A stretch of DNA of 20,253 nt. Origin: Candidatus Gastranaerophilales bacterium (GTDB lineage: Bacteria; Cyanobacteriota; Vampirovibrionia; Gastranaerophilales; UBA9971). Positions 1-8,025 of the stretch are shown one piece after another. The notes beneath the pieces were generated by a model. That model had not been told where the DNA came from, did no database searches, and was given only the letters and a program-made list of their open reading frames with translations. The translations under genes were made by a program, and so were the position numbers. The number at the start of each line of letters is the position of its first letter. Position 1 is the first letter of the stretch. The stretch is from assembly GCA_028277195.1 (NCBI GenBank), contig JANQGS010000263.1, forward strand, positions 1 to 20,253, read 5' to 3'.

Positions 1-2
1 GG

Positions 3-35
3 AGGGAGCCCGACTTTAAGAAAACGTCGCTCTCT
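3..35. repeat. imperfect hairpin at the left edge
   Basis: Bases 3-8 pair with 30-35 (one G-T wobble) and bases 11-14 pair with 26-29, with two bulged C residues and an 11-base loop. It is GC-rich compared with the AT-rich bases after it and has no T tract on either strand, so it is not a standard terminator. It may be the end of a structure or RNA that begins outside the window. Confidence 0.3.
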
Positions 36-43
36 GCTTACGC

Positions 44-97
44 ATACCGATTTAAGTTAATTAATTTCATTTTAAGATTACTTATTGAAATCGGTAT
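44..97. repeat. 10-bp perfect inverted repeat, spacer 34
   Basis: ATACCGATTT at 44-53 is the exact reverse complement of AAATCGGTAT at 88-97. The spacer is AT-rich. It lies about 140 bases beyond the stop codon of the YqjK-like gene, in a stretch (1-236) with no convincing gene. It could be a protein-binding site, a recombination site or chance. No adjacent promoter or terminator helps to decide. Confidence 0.4.
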
Positions 98-236
98 AAC
101 GCAGGTTTGACGGAAAAATAGTATAAAAACCCAAAAGAATAAAGAATGATAAAATTATTACTGCTACAAAACTAAAAGGAAATGCAAAGTTTGCTTTTTA
201 AAGTGTCAAAGTACCTGGAAGAATAGGATGCAGCCA

Positions 237-536
237 CTATTTTTCTTTCTTTTTCTTTTTCAAAACCGATGAAACCTTTGCCAGTGTCTGCCTGGCAACA
301 AAAATAAACGCTGCGGCCCTTAATCCAAAAGAAATTAAAAATAAAATAAGCCTGATAATACCGCCTGAGAGTATTGCGGTTAAAAATCCCAGTAAAAGCA
401 TACAGGCAAGTGAGCTAACAGGATGATTTGCCACGTAATTCCTTGCGTTTTTCCCGACGGAAATTGATTCAGCCAGCTTTGTCAGGTTATGCCTTAATTC
501 ATCCATTTTATTTATTTCTTTATATTGTTCATCCAT
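237..536 (-). CDS. small inner-membrane protein, YqjK-like position
   Basis: Codes for 99 residues. A charged N-terminal part (1-37) is followed by two hydrophobic segments at about 39-60 and 62-80, and the protein ends in a run of lysines. No enzyme motif is visible. The start at 536 is supported by AGAGG seven bases upstream; the internal Met11 has no such site. The gene overlaps the preceding DUF1469-like gene by 25 bases, so the two are probably translationally coupled. It is the third gene of a DUF883-DUF1469-small protein trio, the position of YqjK in E. coli. That assignment comes from gene order and topology, since sequence similarity cannot be judged here. The function is unknown; the family context suggests an envelope or stress role. 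Confidence 0.7.
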   Translation of the reverse strand: MDEQYKEINKMDELRHNLTKLAESISVGKNARNYVANHPVSSLACMLLLGFLTAILSGGIIRLILFLISFGLRAAAFIFVARQTLAKVSSVLKKKKKEK

Positions 537-919
537 TGTTTTGCCTCTTGTGTGGTCTTTTCGAGTTCTGAGATTGATTTTTTAGGTTCTTTAAAAACAC
601 TGTAAAATAAATTAACCGCAACTACCAGCAAAATGAGCGGTACTCCAAAATATACGGCCGTTACCAGTAATAGCGCAATCCACTCCTCTATGAGCATTGA
701 GAGCAGGGATACCGTTAACAGGCCCAAAAATATAAGCCCCGCGTAGCTGAACACTACCGCAAAAACCAGGCAAATCACCGCTTTAATAAATTTATGGGTG
801 TTTCTGGCAAATTCGAGCTTAAAAAGTTTAATATGCTCACGTATTAATGAACACAATTCCCTAATAAACTCTTTTAACAGGCTTATTAAGTTATTGTCGG
901 TATTTTTTTGTTCCCGCAT
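512..919 (-). CDS. DUF1469 / phage-holin superfamily III (YqjE-like) membrane protein
   Basis: Codes for 135 residues. An amphipathic N-terminal region (about 8-45) precedes two hydrophobic helices near 48-75 and 80-107. After them comes the polar C-terminal tail SISELEKTTQEAKQWM, which is typical of YqjE/DUF1469 proteins, where a Glu-Leu-x-Lys-(x)n-Trp pattern is common. It lies 8 bases after the DUF883 gene and overlaps the next gene by 25 bases, so the three form one operon. Despite the name holin superfamily III, chromosomal members in such trios are not known to lyse cells. Shine-Dalgarno support is weak, with only an AGG about 15 bases upstream. Confidence 0.75.
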   Translation of the reverse strand: MREQKNTDNNLISLLKEFIRELCSLIREHIKLFKLEFARNTHKFIKAVICLVFAVVFSYAGLIFLGLLTVSLLSMLIEEWIALLLVTAVYFGVPLILLVVAVNLFYSVFKEPKKSISELEKTTQEAKQWMNNIKK

Positions 920-927
920 TTATTTTT

Positions 928-1242
928 TTACCTGAGTATGATTTTTCCGATGAGAAAGCCCAAAATAATTGCCCCGGCGAGGCTTTTGCCCGGATTTTTC
1001 CTGACCACGCAGGATACATCCTCTTTTATTTTGGATACATTGTTATTCCTGAAAAATTCTGCTGTATTATGCATTTTTTCTGCGGCTTTGTCGAGTTTTT
1101 CAGCGGTTGTGCTCATCAATTCATTTATATTCTGGGATACCTGCTGTTCGACCTCGCCTGCTTTTTGCTTAAGCTGTTCGGCTTTTTCAACCAGGTTTTC
1201 CTGAATTTCCTTATAATTTTGGTTTTGTTCTTGTTCTTCCAT
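928..1242 (-). CDS. DUF883 (YqjD/ElaB-like) C-tail-anchored protein
   Basis: Codes for 104 residues. The long charged N-terminal half (about 1-75) is rich in Glu, Gln and Lys and is predicted to be helical or coiled-coil. It ends in a single C-terminal membrane segment (about 83-102) with the small-residue pattern GKSLAGAIILGFLIGKII, which is the DUF883 C-terminal layout. E. coli YqjD and ElaB are membrane-anchored ribosome-binding proteins of stationary phase; whether this one binds ribosomes is unknown. I chose the start at 1242 because AGGAG lies eight bases upstream. An in-frame ATG at 1305 would add a hydrophobic N-terminus but has no ribosome-binding site. First gene of the three-gene cassette. 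Confidence 0.8.
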   Translation of the reverse strand: MEEQEQNQNYKEIQENLVEKAEQLKQKAGEVEQQVSQNINELMSTTAEKLDKAAEKMHNTAEFFRNNNVSKIKEDVSCVVRKNPGKSLAGAIILGFLIGKIILR

Positions 1243-1358
1243 AATAACCACTCCTATTAAAATGTATACAAGTACTATTATGTAGTATTTTAGAATAAAT
1301 TGCACTAGTTAATTTAATAATTTGTATAAAAAATACATTCTAAGCAATATTTTAAAAT

Positions 1359-4300
1359 CTATTCCACCCACCTGAAGCTCCTTACCGAGCCCTGGTCGTA
1401 TAAATCACCGTTTATTTGCACTGCAAACCGCCTGAATTTTTTATCATCAGCCAGCTCCAGCCCGGGTATCTTGCTCAGTCCCGGTATCAGGTCAATAACC
1501 CCCTTTCTGTCGGGAGTTGTCGGCAGGAAACCCAATCCGGGTATGTAGTCAATGAACTGGTTAATGGAGATACTCCCTACCGGCCCGAGCATGCCCGACA
1601 CTTTCTTGGAAAGCCTGCCTAATACCTGGATATCAGCGTGATTTGTCAGCATGTCCAGCCTGCCTGAGATAAATAAACTTAAGTTCTTGCCTGATGAGGT
1701 TATGTCATCAGTGTATAATACGCCGTTTTTAGCGTAAACGCTTCCCTGCAGTGTCTCAAAGTGCCCTGTTTTCTGCGGTGAGACAAGGTCTATTATGTTG
1801 TTTAAATTAAACCCGCCAACCCCGCTATGCAGAACGTTTACCGCTCTTAACAGGTACTCGAGCGAGCCCAGTCTTACAAAATTCCCTTTTGTCGCATTGA
1901 ATTTCGCATAGCCGTTGGAGTTCTTGATTAATTCCCGCTGGCTTCCGCCCCTTGTGGAGAACCTGACGTCCCCGCTGATTGTCCCGTAAACTTCATTGGG
2001 CAGGGATAACAGGGTTGTTGCAATGGCATTTGCCTGCATGCCTCTTATTTTAAGGCCGGATGAGAGCTCTGTTGTCTTAAAATTATAAAATATATTGCCC
2101 CGTGCCGTCCCGTTAGTGGCTGTAAGGCTTATTTCGGGGACAGACAGTAGCCGGTCGGGCGTAAAATTAAAGGAGGCCCTTACATTTTCCGTTACTAAAT
2201 TACTTACAACCATTTCCCCGGCGTTTAACTTACCGTTTTTTACCGCCAGGGGCGGCGGTTTGTCGGGCTCTTTCCGGGCATTTCCCGGGAAAATCCCGAC
2301 AATTTCATCTATATTTAAAACCGGTGCGTTTATCTGCAAATCCTTAATAAGCATGGGGGATTCCAGCCGATTGTCCATTACAGCCGCTATGTTCATAACT
2401 GACTCCCCTATTTTAAGGTTACTGACATCAACTTTAGCGGCGTTTTTTATAAAATCCAGGTTGATAAAACTCACGGACGTCCGGTAGTCGGGAATGATAA
2501 TATCCTGGAAAGACGCCCTGCCCTGTATTTTTGGTGCCGCAACATGGCCGTTGAGCGTTAAGTCAGCCTTAAAAACGGCTGAAGTATTAAAAAGACCGGT
2601 TTTTATGGGGTCTTTAGCGTTAGTTTTTATAGCAAAATCCTTGAAAACGGGTTTTGAGGTCTTTATTTTGTCTATTGCGCCGTAAATACTGATTAAATTC
2701 TTATTTCCCATATCAATCCCGAGCCTGTTAATGTTAATGCGGTTTTTCCCCCCGCGAGCATCAATGTTAACAACCCTTACCCTGTCCCTGGGCAGGCCAA
2801 TATCAGTCAGGTAGCTCAGGTAAGACCCTTTTTTAAGCAGCATTTGCCCGAACAGTTCCCAGTTTTCAGGATTCCCTTTTAAGTTGAGAGATAGGGGTAT
2901 AACCCCGCCCGCAATGAGCGGGACATCGGAATAGAGCCTGTATTTGGCAATATCATTTGAATTTATGTTAAAATTTGCGGTTAAATCAAATTTGTCTTTA
3001 TCCGCAAACCCGTCAAAAGCAAAGTTTGACTCTGACACCAGCCCTTTCAGGGCTGAGAACTCCATTTTTTCGCCCGATATTTTTGCGGTTCCGCTATTCA
3101 GCAGGAAAAAAACGTTATAAGGCCGATAAACCGCCGACACATTGACGGGCGTGATATTAATCTCTGTATTGCCGGGTTTTGCGTGTATTTCCAGGGAAGC
3201 AACGCCGTTAAACTTATCGAATTCGGAAAAAAATTGCTTTATGTTCACCGGGGTTAAGGGAGCGTTAATAAAATCCGGGAATTTCGAAAAATCAAACCTT
3301 TTAACAAACAGGCTAAAGTCATTCAGCATATTACCGCTGGTTTTAAACTCAATCCCCCGGGCACTGCCCTCTATATCCTTTGCCTCAACCGCTTCCGCGG
3401 TTATTTTGAGTATTCCCTTGTTTAACGATACCGGTATTCGGGTTAATTTGTGGTTAAAAGAGCATGCCATTTTTTTCAAGGTAATGCTCTCAAAAGGGTC
3501 CTGGTCCAAATTCCCCTTCAGGCTGATTTCGAGCGAGCTTTTACCGCTGAGCCCGGTATAATCGTCCAGGATTATTTTTGTTTTTTCCAGGATGGGCGAG
3601 TTGTTGACAAAATTTTTGGCGGAGCTGAGATTAACCGAGTCAGAGACTATACGCAGCTCAGAATAGTTATCATGGTTTATAAACCCTGAAACAACCGCTT
3701 TATTGCCTCCGGCAGAGCCTTGCAGGTTTTTAAAATAGACATTTTTATTCTCAAATTTTAAAACCCCGCCCAGGTTCTCAAACGGCGCGCCAAAGCCCCT
3801 GTAAAGGCCGTACCCGTTTTTGAACAGGAACCGCCCGGCTGATTCCAGTTTATTCCTGGAGCCCCTGAGGTGTATCCTGGCGTCAGCCCTGCCCCGGGCA
3901 ATAAGAACATTCTTGAGGGCAGCCTTTGACGCTTTTAACAGGGGGCTCTTATTCACCAAAGCCAGCCCCCTGCCCAGTTCAAGCTCCGGGATATGTAATT
4001 TTGCATCGGAATAGCCTTTCAGGGTTGAGTATCCCGACGGTATTATTTCCATTCCGTCTGAAAATCCCCTGATTTCATCGTAATAAACCTTTTTACCGGC
4101 GAACAGCACCCTGCCCCTTACGTTATTTGCGGACCTGTAAAGGCCCCTGTATTTTACTTCCAGGCCCTTGCCCTCAACATAACCGTTTATTCGTGTATCA
4201 CTGAATTTGCCCGATATATTGAGGTTTACCCTGCCAATCCCTTTAAACTTCATTTTTTCCACCGGGCCGAGTTTGAATTTTAAAAAATCCTGCGCAATAA

Positions 4301-5702
4301 ACATTATCTTGCTTGCCTTGTTAAAATCCATATCGCCGGTTGTTATGTCCAGGTTAATGGTTTTATATTTGTAGGGGCTGAGTTTTCCGTTTACATTGGC
4401 GAAATTTTTGCTGTCAATAAAAATTTTATTCCTTAAAACCATTTCAGGCCCGATAAAATCAATTTTCCCGTAGCTTTTCGGGGTATCATCCTTAATTACT
4501 CCCAGGTTTTTATACTGTATTTTCCCGAACATATCAGGCTTTTTAGGGTGTCCTTTCAGTTTTATTTCACCGAAAACATCGGCTTTTAACCCGTATTTCA
4601 GGACTTTTTTAAAAGGCTCGCGTTTTATTTTATAAATTTTCGGGAACAGCAGGGCAATTTTACTGACCCGGGACTCGCCCAGTTTTAGCCTGAAATTAAC
4701 ATAGCCTTTTTTAATTTCCCCCGAGCCGGCCATATCAATATCTTTTCCCGTTATTTTCAGGTTATCGAGACTGGTTAAGTTTTCGTTATAATGCCCGCGT
4801 CCCTGTACTTTCAGGTTGCCCCCGTGTTCCGAGATTACGCCATGTTCGGGGGTTTTTACTTTTAAGTCTTTTAAGTCGGCATCTATGAAAAATTTATTCC
4901 GCCCAAAGTACTTTTTATGCACTTCAAGGTTAAAATTCGCGTCCCCGCTGCCTTCCAGCGTTAATTTCCCGTCCAGGTAAGGGTTAATTGTTTTAAGGTC
5001 CAGGTTTTTTAGTTTTCCGCCGAGGCGGAATTTTTTGCTCTTTAAAAAAGGCAGGGTTGATGTAAAGGAAATATTAAACACAACGCCCGGCCTGTCGTTG
5101 AAAAAGGTCCTGCCGTCGGCACAAACCTGTATATACTTATCAGGGCTGAATTTGTCTATTTTAACGCTTTTCCCGGCAAATAAATACTTTCCCCGGGTTT
5201 GAGCCAAATTGTCCTGAAACCTCAGTTTGTAGCCGTTAATCAGGATATCCGCGTTTTTTACCGAAACCTTGTACCTGGGTTTTTCCACCCGGGCAAAAAT
5301 GCCGGAAATATCGAATTCACCGTTTTTAAACCTTTTTATGTCGGCTTCAAGAGCGTTTATGCTGATTTTTTTTATTGTAACCCTGTTGTCCAGGAGGGGC
5401 AGTATGGGGACTTCTATATAAGAAGGGCCGAGTTCAACGAATTTTTCGCCGTTAAGTTTTTTTATCAGGGCTTTATCGGTTTTTACCCGTGCCCTTAAGT
5501 TCCAGCTCAGCTCTATGTCCAGTTTTCCCAGTTCCGAGGGGTAGAGAATCCTTCTTTCAAATACCGAGTTTATCCTGGCTTTATATTTATCAAAATCAAT
5601 TGTTCCCGGGATAATGTGGTAATATCCGAAAACCGCCGATAAAAACAAAAAAAATATAATAGCCGAAAATATTATTCCAATGAGTTTATACTTGTAATTC
5701 AT
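1359..5702 (-). CDS. AsmA-family envelope protein (AsmA-like C-terminal domain)
   Basis: Codes for 1447 residues. A single N-terminal membrane anchor (about 5-27) with a short cytoplasmic lead is followed by a very long beta-rich region of repeating hydrophobic/polar alternation with many Gly and Asn turns. The last 200 or so residues look like the AsmA_2 domain, with LEYLLRAVNVL, then GSVYAKNGVLYTDDI, and a final FRRFAVQINGDL. AsmA, TamB and YhdP-type proteins form long hydrophobic grooves thought to carry phospholipids or help outer-membrane assembly between the two membranes. The length is in the range of YhdP. It is the last gene of the dapA-proC-secG run, 44 bases after the ATPase-like gene. 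No clear Shine-Dalgarno precedes its ATG. TamB proper is less likely, because the C-terminus does not look like DUF490. Confidence 0.8.
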   Translation of the reverse strand: MNYKYKLIGIIFSAIIFFLFLSAVFGYYHIIPGTIDFDKYKARINSVFERRILYPSELGKLDIELSWNLRARVKTDKALIKKLNGEKFVELGPSYIEVPILPLLDNRVTIKKISINALEADIKRFKNGEFDISGIFARVEKPRYKVSVKNADILINGYKLRFQDNLAQTRGKYLFAGKSVKIDKFSPDKYIQVCADGRTFFNDRPGVVFNISFTSTLPFLKSKKFRLGGKLKNLDLKTINPYLDGKLTLEGSGDANFNLEVHKKYFGRNKFFIDADLKDLKVKTPEHGVISEHGGNLKVQGRGHYNENLTSLDNLKITGKDIDMAGSGEIKKGYVNFRLKLGESRVSKIALLFPKIYKIKREPFKKVLKYGLKADVFGEIKLKGHPKKPDMFGKIQYKNLGVIKDDTPKSYGKIDFIGPEMVLRNKIFIDSKNFANVNGKLSPYKYKTINLDITTGDMDFNKASKIMFIAQDFLKFKLGPVEKMKFKGIGRVNLNISGKFSDTRINGYVEGKGLEVKYRGLYRSANNVRGRVLFAGKKVYYDEIRGFSDGMEIIPSGYSTLKGYSDAKLHIPELELGRGLALVNKSPLLKASKAALKNVLIARGRADARIHLRGSRNKLESAGRFLFKNGYGLYRGFGAPFENLGGVLKFENKNVYFKNLQGSAGGNKAVVSGFINHDNYSELRIVSDSVNLSSAKNFVNNSPILEKTKIILDDYTGLSGKSSLEISLKGNLDQDPFESITLKKMACSFNHKLTRIPVSLNKGILKITAEAVEAKDIEGSARGIEFKTSGNMLNDFSLFVKRFDFSKFPDFINAPLTPVNIKQFFSEFDKFNGVASLEIHAKPGNTEINITPVNVSAVYRPYNVFFLLNSGTAKISGEKMEFSALKGLVSESNFAFDGFADKDKFDLTANFNINSNDIAKYRLYSDVPLIAGGVIPLSLNLKGNPENWELFGQMLLKKGSYLSYLTDIGLPRDRVRVVNIDARGGKNRININRLGIDMGNKNLISIYGAIDKIKTSKPVFKDFAIKTNAKDPIKTGLFNTSAVFKADLTLNGHVAAPKIQGRASFQDIIIPDYRTSVSFINLDFIKNAAKVDVSNLKIGESVMNIAAVMDNRLESPMLIKDLQINAPVLNIDEIVGIFPGNARKEPDKPPPLAVKNGKLNAGEMVVSNLVTENVRASFNFTPDRLLSVPEISLTATNGTARGNIFYNFKTTELSSGLKIRGMQANAIATTLLSLPNEVYGTISGDVRFSTRGGSQRELIKNSNGYAKFNATKGNFVRLGSLEYLLRAVNVLHSGVGGFNLNNIIDLVSPQKTGHFETLQGSVYAKNGVLYTDDITSSGKNLSLFISGRLDMLTNHADIQVLGRLSKKVSGMLGPVGSISINQFIDYIPGLGFLPTTPDRKGVIDLIPGLSKIPGLELADDKKFRRFAVQINGDLYDQGSVRSFRWVE

Positions 5703-5746
5703 AATATAATGTTACTATACCAAAGAAAAAATACAGCGCATTCGCC

Positions 5747-6970
5747 TCAGGTTTCAACAGTTATCTCATCAACATTCCTGACAATTATAAGGTAATTTAT
5801 TGATTTTTTAAGTTCCTCGGTAATACTATCCTCACTTATTTCAGTGATTATAACCCTGTTGGAATTAGCCGTTTTCAACAACTCGGCTATCGGTATTTCC
5901 TCAAAATAAATAACGTCAGGCGACTGAAAATCAATAAATTTCAGGGCTTTTTCAATGTTAAAACCGGCTTTTTCCCTGAGCTCGCACTGTGTAACTCCCT
6001 TTAAGTCATATTTTGCTATTGACTCAATGGTCATGATATTTTTTTTGTCCTTATCCATTGAATTCAGTATAGAGTAAGCCACAAAGCTCTTACCGCTCTG
6101 CTCCGGCCCCGCGATAAGTATAATCCCCGGTTTACCGGGGTTAATATTTATTTTCAGCTCCTTAATATTTTTCGGGGGTTTATAGAATTTCACGGTTATT
6201 CTCTCCCCCCCGGTATAGGGAAAGGTTGAAATAACCGCGGTTATGTCCCGGCACCTGAACTTTCCGAGCTGGGGAACATCAAAAACATTGACGTCAAGCC
6301 CCGATAAATTTTTTAAATGCGAAATGACCAGCGGGACAAGCAGTCTCGGAACAACCCCCTTTTCTTCTATAATGCCGGCTTTCCTGAATTTTACGTTTAC
6401 ATCCTCCAGTATAATTTCAGTCGCGTTTTCCTCCAATGCCTGGGCAATAACGGCTTTTACCAGGTTTTCCTCGCCGGTTTCCTCTGTCCAGTTGACTTTT
6501 TCTCTTTCTGTGAAGGGTTTTTCCCGGGAATAGTATTTTTCTATTTCCCGTAAAATTAGCCTTTCCGAGCAAATCACGGGTTCTACCCGGCAATTAAGGC
6601 ACTTAACAAGGTTATTAAGCGCAAATAAATCAAGCGGGTCGGCCATTGCAACGGTTAAAGTATTTTCTATCCTGAAAAGGGGGATAATTTTGTATTTTTC
6701 AGCATCTTCCGCTGAAATAAATTTCGTGCACTTTTCGTCAATGGAATAATCCTCAAGGTTGACGTAGGGTATGTGCAGGTTATCCTGTATAAATTCCAAC
6801 AGGGCCTCTTCGCTGATGAATTTTTCCTCCGTAAGCGCCTGTGCGAGGTTTTTTTTATCCCGGGCGCACAGCTCTTCCGCCCTGTTCAAGTCCTCGAGGT
6901 TAACAAGGCCGTTTCTTACAAGGTCGTGTTTTAGTTTTTCTATTGTTTTATTTGAAATATAACCTGCCAT
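5747..6970 (-). CDS. degenerate PilB/GspE-like type II secretion/type IV pilus ATPase homologue
   Basis: Codes for 407 residues; working PilB/GspE proteins are usually about 550. Residues 20-147 match the MshEN/T2SSE N-terminal domain (GLVNLEDLNRAEEL, HIPYVNLEDY, then IIPLF and VAMADPLDLFALNNL). Residues 168-407 follow the ATPase fold but with altered motifs. Walker A is GPEQSGKSF (288-296) instead of GPTGSGKST. The Asp box has become MTIESIAKY. Walker B is SPDVIYFEEI (350-359) where GEIRD is usual. The His box is replaced by ITEISEDS, and the tetracysteine region is absent. Lys294 and Ser295 remain, so nucleotide binding is possible but hydrolysis is doubtful. GGAAG directly abuts the ATG, so ribosome binding is poorly explained. 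The reading frame is intact, which suggests a maintained regulatory pseudo-ATPase. No pilus or secretion genes are nearby. Confidence 0.75.
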   Translation of the reverse strand: MAGYISNKTIEKLKHDLVRNGLVNLEDLNRAEELCARDKKNLAQALTEEKFISEEALLEFIQDNLHIPYVNLEDYSIDEKCTKFISAEDAEKYKIIPLFRIENTLTVAMADPLDLFALNNLVKCLNCRVEPVICSERLILREIEKYYSREKPFTEREKVNWTEETGEENLVKAVIAQALEENATEIILEDVNVKFRKAGIIEEKGVVPRLLVPLVISHLKNLSGLDVNVFDVPQLGKFRCRDITAVISTFPYTGGERITVKFYKPPKNIKELKININPGKPGIILIAGPEQSGKSFVAYSILNSMDKDKKNIMTIESIAKYDLKGVTQCELREKAGFNIEKALKFIDFQSPDVIYFEEIPIAELLKTANSNRVIITEISEDSITEELKKSINYLIIVRNVDEITVET

Positions 6971-7012
6971 CTTCCAAAACTTTTACGCTAAAGTTGCCCT
7001 GTACCGCGTCCC

Positions 7013-7237
7013 TTAACTTACTATGCCAAAACCTAAAACTATTGAAACAACAACAAAAGTAGCCGCGCAACCGGCTGTTATCTTGTTCAAAGTTGCTTCC
7101 GCGCCTCTCTGGCTTGAGAACAATTGCGAAGCCCCGCCTATTGCCGCCATGCCATCGCCTTTTGGGGCATGCAGCAGCACAAAAATTACCAGTAAAGCTC
7201 CTGATAGTATTTGTATAATTTGAAGAAAAGTTAACAT
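7013..7237 (-). CDS. secG: protein-export membrane protein SecG
   Basis: Codes for 74 residues, the normal size. SecG is the small, non-essential subunit of the SecYEG translocon and aids SecA-driven export. Two membrane segments (about 3-22 and 52-72) flank a cytoplasmic loop carrying the family pattern HAPKGDGMAAIGGASQLF, followed by RGAEATLNKIT, which fits the conserved LLQ-GKG-GG-(S/F)-LFG-RG-L-K-T signature. The AGGAG Shine-Dalgarno lies seven bases before the ATG, in the 17-base gap after proC. It sits in the middle of the dapA-proC-secG operon. Confidence 0.93.
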   Translation of the reverse strand: MLTFLQIIQILSGALLVIFVLLHAPKGDGMAAIGGASQLFSSQRGAEATLNKITAGCAATFVVVSIVLGFGIVS

Positions 7238-7254
7238 TATTTGCTCCTAAGTTT

Positions 7255-8025
7255 TTATCCTAACTGTGACGATACTTTAGCGGTTTCCTGAACTGTTTTT
7301 ATAAGGGCGGAGCGGACTTTTTCGTTTTCCATTACAGAAAGTCCGGCTATAGTGCATCCTCCCGGGGTTGCAACCTCATCCCTGAGCAGGGCGGGATGCT
7401 TGTCTGTTTCCAGCACCATTTTCGCCGCTCCCAGGGCGGTCTGTGCCGCCAGTTCAATTGCGGTTTCCTTTTTTAAGCCGAGTTTTACCCCCCCATCAGC
7501 CAGCGCTTCCATTATTAAGTACATAAAAGCCGGTCCGCTCCCGCTTATGCCTGTTACTGCGCCGATTAGTTCCTCTTTTACCTCAACACATCGCCCGACT
7601 GCCTTAAACAGCTCCATAATAAGCAAGGAGTGCTCCTCATCGGCGTACTTGCCCCTGCATAAGGCTGACATGCCCTCGCCTATGGTGGCCGGTGTGTTTG
7701 GCATTACCCTTATTACCGGCAATTGCTTTTCAATTACCGCTTCTATCATTTCCGTGCTCATGCCGGCAGCAATTGAGACGAGCAGGTGGTTTTCATTCAA
7801 ATCATCCCTTATTTCCCTTAAAACGCTCTCAACCGCAAAGGGCTTAACGCAGAGGAAAATAATATCTGATTTGCGGGTCAACTCCCTGTTATCAGCCAAT
7901 ACCCCGGGCCCCGGCGCAACGTCAGAAGCCAGCATTTGCATGCCGGTGTTTTCCAGGCCCTTCATTATGGCTTTGGCCATAGTGCCTGCGCCTATAAAGC
8001 CGGTTTTTTTTGTCTTAAGCAGCAT
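7255..8025 (-). CDS. proC: pyrroline-5-carboxylate reductase
   Basis: Codes for 256 residues, close to the usual 260-275. It reduces 1-pyrroline-5-carboxylate to L-proline with NAD(P)H in the cytosol. The Rossmann glycine motif GFIGAGTM is at 9-16 and the MPNTP loop at 108-112. SGSGPAF is at 161-167, and the C-terminal signature PGGCTIAGL is at 221-229 (PGGTTIAGL in most members, so Thr is replaced by Cys). Its ATG overlaps the end of dapA by 11 bases, indicating translational coupling. The nearest Shine-Dalgarno-like GAGG lies rather far upstream inside dapA. Confidence 0.95.
   Translation of the reverse strand: MLLKTKKTGFIGAGTMAKAIMKGLENTGMQMLASDVAPGPGVLADNRELTRKSDIIFLCVKPFAVESVLREIRDDLNENHLLVSIAAGMSTEMIEAVIEKQLPVIRVMPNTPATIGEGMSALCRGKYADEEHSLLIMELFKAVGRCVEVKEELIGAVTGISGSGPAFMYLIMEALADGGVKLGLKKETAIELAAQTALGAAKMVLETDKHPALLRDEVATPGGCTIAGLSVMENEKVRSALIKTVQETAKVSSQLG

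Noticed and set aside
1..236. tRNA or partial gene at the left edge
   Set aside because: No cloverleaf or T-loop sequence and no open frame of useful length on either strand.
1243..1305. Longer start for the DUF883 gene, adding 21 hydrophobic residues
   Set aside because: There is no ribosome-binding site before 1305, while AGGAG sits at ideal distance before the ATG at 1242.
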